From positions 186,001-250,000 of the forward strand of contig NZ_CP197474.1 in assembly GCF_052180245.1 (NCBI RefSeq): a stretch of DNA of 64,000 bases, read 5' to 3'. Source of the DNA: Parapusillimonas sp013416435 (GTDB taxonomy: Bacteria; Pseudomonadota; Gammaproteobacteria; Burkholderiales; Burkholderiaceae_B). Under the pieces are notes generated by a model. That model had not been told where the DNA came from and made no database searches. It saw only the letters and a list, made by a program, of their open reading frames with translations. Positions 16,359 through 24,688 of this stretch are shown one piece after another; position 1 is the first letter of the stretch, and each line of letters opens with the position of its first letter. Made by a program: the position numbers and the translations under genes.

Positions 16359-17333
16359 ATGAAAACTGGCAAACTCATGCTGTGCGCGATCGCGTCCGCA
16401 TTCGTCATGGGCGCGGCTCCCGCCCATGCCGCCTACCCCGATCAGCCTCTGCGCATCGTCGTCGGCTACGCGGCCGGCGGAACCACCGACATTCTCGCTC
16501 GCGCATTGGGCGAACAACTGGCCGAAGAGCTGGGCACCTCGGTGGTCATCGAGAACAAGCCGGGGGCGGCAGGCAGCATCGCGGCCGCATACGTGCAAAA
16601 CGCCAAGCCCGACGGCTACACCGTATTCATCGCTACGGTGTCCAGCCACGGCATGAACCCCGCCCTGTACAACAAGCTGAACTACGATCCAATCAAGGGC
16701 TTTACGCCGGTCTCCATGCTGGCGTCCATACCGCTCGTCCTGGTCACCGACCCCAAGCTGAAGTACAAGTTGGTTTCCGACCTGGTCGATGCGGCGAAAT
16801 CCAAGCCGGGCGTGCTCAACTATTCGTCCAGCGGCAATGGCTCGCCGGTGCATATCGCGGGCGCCATGTTTGCCGATCAGGCCAAGCTCGATATCGTGCA
16901 TGTGCCGTATCGCGGGGGTGCCGTGGCCAACATGGCGGTCATGAGCGGCGACGCGCAACTGACCTTCGCCACCTTGCCCGCCGCCCTGCCGCAGGTCAAG
17001 GCTGGCAAGCTGGACGCGCTGGCCGTCACAACCAAGCAGCGTTCCACCGAGCTGCCCGAAGTGCCGACGATGACCGAGGACAAGAACTTTCCGGGCTATG
17101 AAATCAATACCTGGAACGCACTGATGGCGCCCGCAGGCACGCCGGACGAAGTGGTCCAGGTCTTGAACAAAGCGGTCACCAAGGTGCTCAACGCCGGCAA
17201 GCTGCAGCAGAGCTTCCGCAACGAAGGCGCGCTGCCCCAGAGCAGCACGCCCGAAGAGCTCAAGACCTTCATCGACCAGCAGCTGGAATACTGGCATGGC
17301 GTCGTCAAGAAGCTCGATATCCACTTGAGCTGA
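16359..17333 (+). CDS. Bug/TctC family periplasmic binding protein
   Basis: 324 aa. Signal peptide about 1-25 (F-V-M-G-A-A-P-A-H-A). Bug family core: Y-P-D-Q-P-L-R-I-V-V-G-Y-A-A-G-G-T-T-D at the mature start, V-I-E-N-K-P-G-A-A-G near 65 and M-A-P-A-G-T-P near 258. Such proteins bind carboxylates and feed TTT transporters or sensors; many are orphans, as this one is. Last gene of the CoA-transferase operon. Two hairpins followed by T-tracts lie just downstream. Confidence 0.92.
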   Translation: MKTGKLMLCAIASAFVMGAAPAHAAYPDQPLRIVVGYAAGGTTDILARALGEQLAEELGTSVVIENKPGAAGSIAAAYVQNAKPDGYTVFIATVSSHGMNPALYNKLNYDPIKGFTPVSMLASIPLVLVTDPKLKYKLVSDLVDAAKSKPGVLNYSSSGNGSPVHIAGAMFADQAKLDIVHVPYRGGAVANMAVMSGDAQLTFATLPAALPQVKAGKLDALAVTTKQRSTELPEVPTMTEDKNFPGYEINTWNALMAPAGTPDEVVQVLNKAVTKVLNAGKLQQSFRNEGALPQSSTPEELKTFIDQQLEYWHGVVKKLDIHLS

Positions 17334-17358
17334 TGATGCCGAGGGTCGGGCCTCATGA

Positions 17359-17392
17359 GGGTCAGACCCCATGCGGGGTCAGACCCTTTTTT
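17359..17392 (+). terminator. palindrome copy followed by T6 (terminator-like)
   Basis: The arms GGGTCAGACCCC and GGGGTCAGACCC around ATGC form a GC-rich stem (one central mismatch), immediately followed by TTTTTT at 17387-17392 and lying 25 bp after the Bug stop. It reads as an intrinsic terminator built from a repeat copy. Confidence 0.6.
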
Positions 17393-17397
17393 ATCGC

Positions 17398-17439
17398 GGG
17401 GTCAGACCCGATCGGGTCTGACCCCTTCCTCTTTTTTTT
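17398..17439 (+). terminator. second palindrome copy with T-rich tail
   Basis: Perfect hairpin GGGGTCAGACCC / GATC / GGGTCTGACCCC at 17398-17425, followed by TTCCTC and a run of eight T (17432-17439). It sits between convergent genes and would act as a backup terminator for the plus-strand operon. Confidence 0.55.
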
Positions 17440-17468
17440 GGGGTCAGACCCCGTACGGGGTCTGACCC

Positions 17469-19619
17469 CTAAAACTGATAACTCGCATGCAGCCCGGCCG
17501 TCCAGTTCCGGCCGGGCGCGGGTTCGTAGTAACGGTCGAAACCCGCATTGATGATGGCGGCGCCCGCATAGCGTTTGTTCAGCACATTGTCCACGCGGGC
17601 GAAGGCGTTGAATTCCCAATGTTGAAACCGCCACAGATACCCTGCATGAAGCGCGGCGGTAAAGTAGCTTGGCGCCGCGCTGTCGTTGCTGTCGTTCACA
17701 TACACCTTGCTGAGATAGCGGCCTTCCACGCCGGCGCGCCAGCCCTGGGGCGGCGCCCAATTCAGAGAGGCATAGAGCGCATGCTTGGCGATGCCGGGAA
17801 TGCGATTGCCTGAAGGGATCAGGTTGGCGGGCGTCTCGCTGCCGGCATAAAAGCTGTCTCGGTACTTCGCATCGAGCCAGGTATAGGCCAACACCCCCTG
17901 CCAGTGCCGCGCCAGCTCGCCTTGCCAGCTCAATTCGAAGCCCTTGCGCAAGGTGCGGCCCGCATTGCGGAACGTGCTTCGTCCGCCCAGCGAGTCGGCG
18001 GCAACGATTTCATCCTGGGTGCGCGTCTGGAACAACGCCGCGGTTAGCAAGCTGTTTCCGAGGCGGGCTTTCGCGCCGATCTCGACGCTGGTATTGACGG
18101 AAGGCTGAAGCGCCAGATTCAAGCCGGCCAGCCCGTCGCTTCGATACGAGAGTTCGTTGAAAGTGGGCGTTTCGAAGCCGCGGCCCACCGTCGCATACAG
18201 GTTCAGGTCTTCGGTGGCCTGGTAGCGCAAGGCGGCCATGGGCAACGCCTTCCGGTAGCGCAGCGACCCGCTGTCGTCCTGGTTGCCCGCCTGGATATAG
18301 TGATCGTCCGAGCGGAAGTTGACGGTGCTGTAGCGCAAGCCCAGGTCCACCGTCCATTTGTCGGCGAATTCCCAGGACGCTTGCACGTAAGGATCGATGT
18401 TCCAGAGATCGTTGGTCTCATCGCGGCGCAGCCGGCCCTTGACGCCCAACTGCTGCGCGCTGCCGGTGCCGACAAAGTTTTCATACCCCTGCCGGTCTTC
18501 CCGCAGCACATCGTAGGCGATGCCGCCGATCAAGGTCAGAGGGCGTCCCGCAAGCTGGAGCCGCGACGTCCAGCGCGCGTCCAGGCCGCCATAATTGCGT
18601 TCGAGATCGATGACGCCGCCCGAGTGACTGGGCGGCGTTTGCGTGGCGACAGGAATCGCCTGGAACTGCTCGGTCTTTCTTTGACCGTAGTAGGCCATCA
18701 GGCGGAGCTCGTTGTCGGCGTCGATGCGGCGCTCGTAGACGAGCCCGCCTTGCGTCTGCTTCACGGTCTTGCGCGTGTCGAACAACAATGCGTTGGGCGC
18801 AGCGCTTCGGGGAGCATCCATGAACTCGTCGTATTGCAGGCCTTGCGGGTCTTCCGCTTTGATATACACGCTGTTCAGGATCACGGTCAGCTTGCTGTCG
18901 TCGCTCAGCGCCACGCCCAGCTTGGCGTTGCCCAGATTCTTGCGAGCCGCACTATGGTCGCGATAGCCATTGGTGGAATAGCGATTGAGGCTCACCACGT
19001 AGTCCAGCGCACCGGCGCCATCGCCGTTCGAGCCGCTCGCCTTCAAGCCATAGCGGCGCTGTCCGTTGCTGCCGGCCATGAAACTGGACTCTATGCGGGG
19101 CGGGCCTTCACCGCTCTCGGTGAACACTTGTATGACGCCGCCGGACGAGTTGCCGTACAGTGCGGAAAAAGGCCCTCTCAATACCTCGACGCGTTCCGCG
19201 GACGAAATGTCGATGTTGGACGTTTGCCCTTGCCCGTCCGGCATGGTGGCGGGTATGCCGTCAACATACAAGCGAAGGCCTCGCACGCCGAATGTGGAGC
19301 GCGAGCCGAAGCCGCGAATCGAAAGCTGCAGGTCTTGGGCGTAGTTTTCGCGATTCTGGGCGAGTATGCCCGGTATGCCGCCCAGGCTCTCTGAAAGATT
19401 GACCTGCATCCTGCTGTCTCGCAGGGTGTCCCCGTCGATGAGGCCCACAGACGCCGGCACGTCGAACAGAGGCTGGGCGATCTGCGTGCTGGTGACGACC
19501 ACGGGCGCCAGTTCGGCGACATTGCGCGGACCGCCGCTTTCAGCGGCGTGCGCGACGGGCAGGGGAAGCAGCAGGCTCAGATAGCTCAGCCTGATCCGGT
19601 ATGGTGAGGTGGCGATCAT
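17469..19619 (-). CDS. TonB-dependent receptor of the YncD (PqqU) type
   Basis: 716 aa from ATG 19619, with AAGG upstream; an in-frame start at 19655 is less likely. Signal peptide to about residue 26 (L-P-V-A-H-A-A). TonB-box region V-V-V-T-S-T, plug domain with Y-A-Q-D-L-Q-L-S-I-R-G-F-G and D-G-I-P-A-T-M-P-D-G-Q-G-Q-T, then a 22-strand barrel ending in aromatic Q-F. These motifs and many barrel segments (K-N-L-G-N-A-K-L-G-V; G-R-G-F-E-T-P-T; R-Y-Y-E-P-x-P-G-R-N) match my memory of E. coli YncD, reported as the outer-membrane receptor for pyrroloquinoline quinone. The family call is strong; the ligand is by homology only. Confidence 0.85.
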   Translation of the reverse strand: MIATSPYRIRLSYLSLLLPLPVAHAAESGGPRNVAELAPVVVTSTQIAQPLFDVPASVGLIDGDTLRDSRMQVNLSESLGGIPGILAQNRENYAQDLQLSIRGFGSRSTFGVRGLRLYVDGIPATMPDGQGQTSNIDISSAERVEVLRGPFSALYGNSSGGVIQVFTESGEGPPRIESSFMAGSNGQRRYGLKASGSNGDGAGALDYVVSLNRYSTNGYRDHSAARKNLGNAKLGVALSDDSKLTVILNSVYIKAEDPQGLQYDEFMDAPRSAAPNALLFDTRKTVKQTQGGLVYERRIDADNELRLMAYYGQRKTEQFQAIPVATQTPPSHSGGVIDLERNYGGLDARWTSRLQLAGRPLTLIGGIAYDVLREDRQGYENFVGTGSAQQLGVKGRLRRDETNDLWNIDPYVQASWEFADKWTVDLGLRYSTVNFRSDDHYIQAGNQDDSGSLRYRKALPMAALRYQATEDLNLYATVGRGFETPTFNELSYRSDGLAGLNLALQPSVNTSVEIGAKARLGNSLLTAALFQTRTQDEIVAADSLGGRSTFRNAGRTLRKGFELSWQGELARHWQGVLAYTWLDAKYRDSFYAGSETPANLIPSGNRIPGIAKHALYASLNWAPPQGWRAGVEGRYLSKVYVNDSNDSAAPSYFTAALHAGYLWRFQHWEFNAFARVDNVLNKRYAGAAIINAGFDRYYEPAPGRNWTAGLHASYQF

Positions 19620-19799
19620 TATGCAAGGCCTTATAGGTGATCGGGCGATCCGCAAGCAAGCCGAATGCCCGGGTGGGTGTCGTTGGCCGGCGGCTGCCGC
19701 GCCGTTGGGTCGTATCCCACGCTATCATGCGACGGTCTGGCATGGCAGTGCAAGAGGTGGCGTAAAATTTCCCGCGATGCATATTGGGGCGCATGGAAT

Positions 19800-20231
19800 A
19801 TGAATTCAAACTCGGCTTGGGTGATTTTCGCACTGGGATCCGCCTTTTTCGCCGCCTTGACCGCCATCTTCGGCAAGCTCGGCGTCACCGGCATGAACTC
19901 CAATCTTGCGACCTTCATTCGCACGCTGGTGATCGTGGTGGTCATCGCGGGCATCATATCGATGCGCGGCGAATGGGAGAAACCCTCGGGCGTTCCCATG
20001 CGCGGCTGGGTCTTCCTCACGCTTTCCGGAATCGCCACCGGCCTGTCCTGGCTATGCTACTACCGGGCGCTGCAGCTCGGGCCGGTCGCCAAGGTGGCGC
20101 CCGTGGACAAGCTCAGCGTGGCGCTGGCCATCGTATTGGGCGTGGTGTTCCTGGGCGAAACGCTGACCTGGCCGATCGCGGTCGGAGGCTTGCTGATTCT
20201 GGCCGGGTCCATCGTCATCATTGCGTTCTAG
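19800..20231 (+). CDS. EamA-family single-domain transporter
   Basis: 143 aa from ATG 19800; the longer frame starting at 19665 adds a non-hydrophobic, unrelated N-terminus. Five hydrophobic helices, with the EamA signatures A-L-T-A-I-F-G-K-L-G near residue 20, S-W-L-C-Y-Y-R-A-L-Q-L-G near 85, V-A-P-V-D-K-L-S near 100 and F-L-G-E near 122. It has one EamA repeat instead of two, so it would need to dimerise, like small multidrug-resistance-type proteins. Substrate unknown. It is transcribed divergently from the TonB receptor, with about 180 bp between them. Confidence 0.82.
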   Translation: MNSNSAWVIFALGSAFFAALTAIFGKLGVTGMNSNLATFIRTLVIVVVIAGIISMRGEWEKPSGVPMRGWVFLTLSGIATGLSWLCYYRALQLGPVAKVAPVDKLSVALAIVLGVVFLGETLTWPIAVGGLLILAGSIVIIAF

Positions 20232-20284
20232 GGGCTGCCGGCCCCTCCGGTATGATGGAGTGAACCGCGCTTACAGGAGCGACC

Positions 20285-21445
20285 ATGGGCAGCTTGCGCG
20301 CCTTTCTCATTTGTCCCGGCAGGTCTGTGGCCACGCTCGATGCCTTGCCGGCGGAAATACCCGATAACGGCTTCGTATGGCTGGCTTTCGAGCGCGCCGC
20401 CTTCAGCGCGGACATCGGCGAACTGCAGGCCTGGCTCGACCGGCATACCGGCATTCCGCTGCTCGATCTGCATATCTCCGACCTGCTCAACGTGCAGTTG
20501 CGCTCGCATTTCGATTTCACTTCGTCCTACGACATGCTCATCATTCGTCGTCTGGTCGATGGCGTTGCGCCGCTCGCGAGCGCAACGGGCGCGCAGGCTG
20601 CGCGGGGTGCAAGCAAAGGGGAAGCAAGCGCGCCGGCCGCGGTCCGCAGAGTACAGACCACCCCGATCGGCTTCGTGGTGTTTGACCAGGTCCTGATCAG
20701 CGTACATACCGAAGGCTGCGGTGTCCTGGGCGCCTACATCGAACGGCTGAAGCAGCTTGCCGAGGTTCCGCCGGGCCGCGCGACAGCGGCTTACGCAGGC
20801 GGGCCGATGACTGTTGCAAGACTGCCCGATACACCCGCCGAACTGATGTTGCGCATCGTCAGTCTGATGGTCGACGGCTATCTGGATCTGCGCAAGACCA
20901 TGACGCGCCAGCTGGACCACTGGCAGCAGAGATTGCTGCGGCCCAGCGTGCGTTTCAACGATTGGGAAGGGTTGCTGAAGTCCAGGCAGGCGCTGCACCA
21001 CCTTTACGACATTTGCGATGACCAGCGCAACGCGCTGTATCGATGGATCGATGTGCTGGAAGACCAGCCCGTTCCGAACGAACCGGCGGATCAGCACGAG
21101 CGCGATCAGCTGCTGGTGCGCAGCCGCGACGTGCTCGAGCACATTGAACGCGTATCGCAACACGTGCAGCAACTGGAGCGCAGCGCCGAAACCGCGGTGC
21201 AGATCCATTTCAATATCCAGAGCAACCGCACCAACGACGTCATGCGCACGCTCACCGCCATCACGGCCGTGTTCCTGCCTTTGAACCTGATCGCCGGTAT
21301 CTTCGGCATGAACTTCGAGCATATCCCCGGCGTGCGCAGCGCCGGCGGCTTCTGGTGGGCCTTGCTCACCATGGGAGGCATCGCGATCGCGCTGTTCATC
21401 TACCTGGCGCGCAAGCAGTATCTTTCGAAGAGCGAAGATGACTGA
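20285..21445 (+). CDS. CorA-like divalent metal transporter (ZntB-type)
   Basis: 386 aa. A large cytoplasmic N-terminal domain precedes two C-terminal helices. The first ends in the diagnostic G-M-N (G-I-F-G-M-N-F-E) and the second is W-W-A-L-L-T-M-G-G-I-A-I-A-L-F-I-Y. A stalk helix with Q-S-N-R-T-N-D-V-M-R-T-L-T precedes the pore. A low-complexity Ala/Gly/Ser insertion lies at about residues 95-120. CorA proteins form pentameric Mg/Co channels, while ZntB members move zinc; sequence alone does not decide. It follows the EamA gene by 53 bp with its own binding site (AGGAG). Confidence 0.85.
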   Translation: MGSLRAFLICPGRSVATLDALPAEIPDNGFVWLAFERAAFSADIGELQAWLDRHTGIPLLDLHISDLLNVQLRSHFDFTSSYDMLIIRRLVDGVAPLASATGAQAARGASKGEASAPAAVRRVQTTPIGFVVFDQVLISVHTEGCGVLGAYIERLKQLAEVPPGRATAAYAGGPMTVARLPDTPAELMLRIVSLMVDGYLDLRKTMTRQLDHWQQRLLRPSVRFNDWEGLLKSRQALHHLYDICDDQRNALYRWIDVLEDQPVPNEPADQHERDQLLVRSRDVLEHIERVSQHVQQLERSAETAVQIHFNIQSNRTNDVMRTLTAITAVFLPLNLIAGIFGMNFEHIPGVRSAGGFWWALLTMGGIAIALFIYLARKQYLSKSEDD

Positions 21446-21476
21446 CCGCACTGGTGCTACCTGAAGGCGCGTTGAC

Positions 21477-21578
21477 GGGGTCAGACCCCGCACGGGGTCC
21501 TGGCGCTTCCGTCCGGTTTGATGGGGTCAGACCCCGTACGGGGTCTGACCCCTGACCACAATTTCAGGGTCTGACCCC
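21477..21578. repeat. REP-like palindrome cluster 7 (1 full, 2 partial)
   Basis: Full canonical copy at 21523-21552; partial copies at 21477-21500 (right arm cut short) and 21566-21578 (a single 13-bp half). The cluster lies between the convergent CorA-like gene and the LysR gene, ending 12 bp from the latter's stop. Confidence 0.93.
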
Positions 21579-21589
21579 GGATCACGATC

Positions 21590-22477
21590 CTAGATGTTGC
21601 GTTCGGTCTGCCTGCGCAAGCGCTCGATGAAGGCCTGTATCAATGCATTGGCCGACGATTCCGTCCATGACAGGAAAATCTGCCGGGACACTTCGCGGTC
21701 GGCCAGCGGTATCTTCACGAGCGTCGGATGCTGTATGGTCAGCGCCGTGGAATGCGCCACGATGGCGGCGCCAACACCTTGCGCCAGCATGCTTTCCAGG
21801 GCGGTGATGGTGTTCACTTGAATGCAGGGCAAGGAGCGCGTCATCAGGCTGGCATTGACCGTATGGTTGTCGGTCAGGTTGACGATGGTGGTGTCGGCGA
21901 AGTCGTCCAGCGTCAGGTAGTCGCGGCCGACGCGCTTGTCGTCTTTGCGGACGATTGCCCAGAACTGTTCCGAGAACAGGCACTGGGACCGGATGTCCGG
22001 GCCATTGACGGGTCGGGAGCAGAGCGCGACATCGCATTTCTTGCTGCTGAGCAAGGTCGAGCATGCTGAGGAGTCGCCGTCGAGCACCGAGAATTGCGCG
22101 TAGGGGTGGGTCTTGGACAAGTCGGCCAGCACCGGGGATATCACGTCCTGCAGCAGCGATGGCAGGCTGGCAACGCGCAACTGGGGCTTGTCGTGCCGCG
22201 CGTCCGGGTTGATGCGATCGACGACGTCCTGCAGGATTTGAACGGCATGGCGCGCGGCCACCAGGAACTCGGCGCCTGCCGCGGTCAATTCGATCTGCTT
22301 TTGGGCGTTGGAGCGCACCACCAGCTGCACGCCGATCTTGGATTCGAGCTGTTTCAGCTGGATGCTCAGCGCCGGCTGGGACAGCGAGCACTTTTCAGCG
22401 GCTTCCTTCAGCGATTTACTGCCGGCCAGCCATACGAAATTCCGGAGTTCCCTGGTCGATATCGCGGGAAGTCTCAT
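21590..22477 (-). CDS. LysR family regulator of the 22.6-25.4 kb operon
   Basis: 295 aa. N-terminal winged helix at about 1-65 (L-R-N-F-V-W-L-A-G-S-K-S-L-K-E-A-A, then S-L-S-Q-P-A-L-S-I-Q-L-K-Q-L-E-S-K-I-G), followed by a periplasmic-binding-like effector domain (about 90-290). It is transcribed divergently from a Bug-led operon with 104 bp between the starts, the usual arrangement for a LysR activator of its neighbour. The effector is probably the aromatic or carboxylic substrate of that operon. Confidence 0.9.
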   Translation of the reverse strand: MRLPAISTRELRNFVWLAGSKSLKEAAEKCSLSQPALSIQLKQLESKIGVQLVVRSNAQKQIELTAAGAEFLVAARHAVQILQDVVDRINPDARHDKPQLRVASLPSLLQDVISPVLADLSKTHPYAQFSVLDGDSSACSTLLSSKKCDVALCSRPVNGPDIRSQCLFSEQFWAIVRKDDKRVGRDYLTLDDFADTTIVNLTDNHTVNASLMTRSLPCIQVNTITALESMLAQGVGAAIVAHSTALTIQHPTLVKIPLADREVSRQIFLSWTESSANALIQAFIERLRRQTERNI

Positions 22478-22549
22478 TGCTTGTCTCTTTTAAAAATCAA
22501 ATGTCGTTATAAACAAACTAAAAGCGGCCGGGGCGGGGCGACTTCTACA

Positions 22550-22565
22550 ATTCTTCCATAAGAAT
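22550..22565. promoter_or_regulatory. inverted repeat in LysR/Bug divergent promoter
   Basis: ATTCTT and AAGAAT, six-base perfect arms around CCAT, 16 bp before the Bug start codon and overlapping the region where transcription should begin. A candidate operator for the divergent LysR regulator; no other support. Confidence 0.3.
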
Positions 22566-22581
22566 CGTTCAGGAGATCAAC

Positions 22582-23583
22582 ATGCTGCACAAAGCGCTTT
22601 CCCGGTCGGCCATCCTGCTGGCCAAGCTCGCTCTCGCCACCGGCACGGCGGCGTTATCCATTATGCCAATATCCGCCGGCGCATCGGCCGGCTTTCCGGA
22701 CAAGCCGATCAGACTCGTCGTGGGCTTTCCGCCCGGAGGCGGTGTGGACGTTGCGGCGCGCGCCCTGGGAAATGTGCTGGGCGAAGAACTCGGGCAACCC
22801 ATCGTCGTCGAAAACATTCCGGGAGCCGGCGGCAACATTGCCACGGATCGTGTCGTCAAGTCGGCGGGCGACGGCTATACCCTGCTGTTTGGCAGTATTG
22901 CGCTGTCCATCAACCCGTCTCTCTATAAGTCGCTGACGTTCGATCCCGTCAAGCAGTTGCGGGCCGTTTCCATGGTTTCGACATCGCCTTATGTGTTGCT
23001 GGCCAATGCGCAATCGGGCATAGGCAGCGTGCAGGAGCTGGTGTCGCAGGTGAAGGCGGGCAAGCAGATCGACTATGCCAGTGCGGGCAATGGATCGGGA
23101 TCGCATCTTTTCATGCAGCAGTTCTCCGACCTGGCGGGCATCAGCATGACGCACATACCGTACCGCGGCGCGACGCCTGCCATGAACGACGTACTGGGCA
23201 ACCAGGTGCCGGTGGTCTTCGACAGCATCATGACGACCTTGCCGCATATCAAGACAGGAAGGCTGACCGCCCTGGGCCTGAGTTCCATCAAGAAGTCCGT
23301 GGTTGCGCCGGAGATCCCGTCTCTGGATGAGCTGGGCATCAAGGGCATGGATTCGACGAGCTGGTTCATCATCTTTGCGCCTGCCGGTACGCCTGACGAC
23401 GTCGTCCTCAAGCTGGAGCAGGCCATCAACAAGTCGCTCTCGACCCCCGCGCTCAAGCAGCGGTTCGTCGACATGGGCGCCGAAGTGGTTGCCGGAACTT
23501 CCCAGGAGGCGCAGAAGTTCTACGAAAGCGAAGTGGCGAAGTGGGCCAAGGTCGTCAGCGCATCGGGCGTGCAGCTGGATTGA
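22582..23583 (+). CDS. Bug/TctC family periplasmic binding protein
   Basis: 333 aa. Long signal peptide to about residue 33 (A-A-L-S-I-M-P-I-S-A-G-A-S-A). The Bug core is present: F-P-D-K-P-I-R-L-V-V-G-F-P-P-G-G-G-V-D, V-V-E-N-I-P-G-A-G-G-N, P-Y-R-G-A-T-P and F-A-P-A-G-T-P. Its ATG is preceded by CAGGAG. It heads a four-gene operon with a tautomerase, a metallo-hydrolase and a CMD protein, so it probably captures the substrate of that pathway. No TctA/TctB membrane partners are in the window. Confidence 0.92.
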   Translation: MLHKALSRSAILLAKLALATGTAALSIMPISAGASAGFPDKPIRLVVGFPPGGGVDVAARALGNVLGEELGQPIVVENIPGAGGNIATDRVVKSAGDGYTLLFGSIALSINPSLYKSLTFDPVKQLRAVSMVSTSPYVLLANAQSGIGSVQELVSQVKAGKQIDYASAGNGSGSHLFMQQFSDLAGISMTHIPYRGATPAMNDVLGNQVPVVFDSIMTTLPHIKTGRLTALGLSSIKKSVVAPEIPSLDELGIKGMDSTSWFIIFAPAGTPDDVVLKLEQAINKSLSTPALKQRFVDMGAEVVAGTSQEAQKFYESEVAKWAKVVSASGVQLD

Positions 23584-23585
23584 TC

Positions 23586-23948
23586 ATGCCGCATCTGACT
23601 TTGGAAGTCTCCGCGAATCTCGTCCACGTCGTCGATCCGATGCTGGATGCCGTCACGGACGCCTGCCGGCATGGCGGGCACTTCGAGCGGGCCGTGATCA
23701 TGAGCCGGGCCGTGGTCCACGACAGATATCGTGTCCGGCAGCAAGGCATGTCCGCCTTCGCCAACCTTACCTTGCGGATAAGGCCGGGGCGCAGCGAAGA
23801 AGTCAGGGCAGAGCTGGCGCATCGATTGGCGGATGCCGTGCGCCGGGCAATGCAGGACCGGGGCGTCACGACGCCAACCTGCATTACTTGCGAGATACAG
23901 GAAATAGACATGCGAACCCGCGCATTGATTTTTGCAGGAGAAAGTTGA
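23586..23948 (+). CDS. tautomerase, 5-carboxymethyl-2-hydroxymuconate isomerase-like
   Basis: 120 aa from ATG 23586, two bases after the Bug stop. It begins Met-Pro-His-Leu, giving an N-terminal catalytic Pro after Met removal, and has the length and features of the HpcD/HpaF family (E-V-S-A-N-L near the start, H-D-R-Y-R-V in the middle, A-F-A-N-L-T-L-R-I-R-P-G-R, then E-I-Q-E-I-D). The known members isomerise a muconate derivative in homoprotocatechuate breakdown. Here the other genes of that pathway are absent, so the true substrate is open. Its stop overlaps the next start (TGATG). Confidence 0.8.
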   Translation: MPHLTLEVSANLVHVVDPMLDAVTDACRHGGHFERAVIMSRAVVHDRYRVRQQGMSAFANLTLRIRPGRSEEVRAELAHRLADAVRRAMQDRGVTTPTCITCEIQEIDMRTRALIFAGES

Positions 23949-24685
23949 TGGCAACCATACACGCGATACCGCTTGCCAGAATTCTGGGGCGGGCCGAGAA
24001 AACCAAGTTCACTTACCTGAAGGGTTTCGGGCAGAACGTGGAGTTCGGATACTACGCCTGGCTCGTGCAGGATGGCGGCTGCAACATTCTGGTGGACGCC
24101 GGCGCGACAGCCACCCAGGCCGTGGAGTCCTGGGGGCGTCCTCCCGAGACGGTGCAGCATGTGCAGACCCTGGAAGAAGGGCTGGCGGCACACGGGCTGA
24201 CCGTGGACGACATCCACATCGCGATCCTGACCCATCTTCATATGGATCACGTCGCCTACATACACGACCTGAAGAAGGCCAGGAAAATCGTTCAGCGCGT
24301 GGAGTGGGAATTCGGCTCCAAGCCGCAGCCCATAGACCGGTACTACGACCATACTTTCATCGAAGGACTGGATTTCGAACAGATCGAGGGCGATCAGCAG
24401 ATCACGGACAACGTAGGGGTGCTTTTTACGCCGGGACACACACCGGGCGGGCAGTCGGTCTGGGTGCGCACGGCGCAGGGCGTGGGAATCATCACCGGCT
24501 TCTGCTGCATCCAGGAGAACTTCGGATCCTGCCCCTGCGGCTCGCCGGAGCACGATCTCACCATACCCGGCATTCATCAGAACTCCATGGATGCCTACAA
24601 CAGCATGGTCAAGGTCTGGAATGCCGCCGACTTCATCGTTGCCAATCACGACGCCAAATACATCACTGAGAGCAAGGTAGGTTAA
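23948..24685 (+). CDS. metallo-beta-lactamase-fold hydrolase
   Basis: 245 aa. The binuclear zinc motif H-L-H-M-D-H lies at residues 96-101, with later ligands in P-G-H-T-P-G-G and A-N-H-D-A-K. A substrate-side segment with C-C and C-P-C-G (about 190-200) is unusual. Overall it resembles AHL lactonase-type (AttM/AhlD) and related lactonases. Translation is coupled to the tautomerase by a one-base overlap. In this operon a lactone or ester hydrolysis step in a ring-cleavage-like route is more likely than quorum quenching, but this is inference. Confidence 0.85.
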   Translation: MATIHAIPLARILGRAEKTKFTYLKGFGQNVEFGYYAWLVQDGGCNILVDAGATATQAVESWGRPPETVQHVQTLEEGLAAHGLTVDDIHIAILTHLHMDHVAYIHDLKKARKIVQRVEWEFGSKPQPIDRYYDHTFIEGLDFEQIEGDQQITDNVGVLFTPGHTPGGQSVWVRTAQGVGIITGFCCIQENFGSCPCGSPEHDLTIPGIHQNSMDAYNSMVKVWNAADFIVANHDAKYITESKVG

Positions 24686-24688
24686 GAA

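Larger units (their letters stand above)
17359..17469. repeat. REP-like palindrome cluster 6 (3 copies)
   Basis: Copies at 17359-17386, 17398-17425 (core shortened to GATC) and 17440-17469 (canonical). The final base of the third copy is the first base of the stop codon of the TonB receptor (minus strand, 17469-17471). Confidence 0.95.

Noticed and set aside
19665..19799. N-terminal extension of the EamA protein
   Set aside because: Polar, unrelated residues before the first membrane helix; the ATG at 19800 gives the normal family start.
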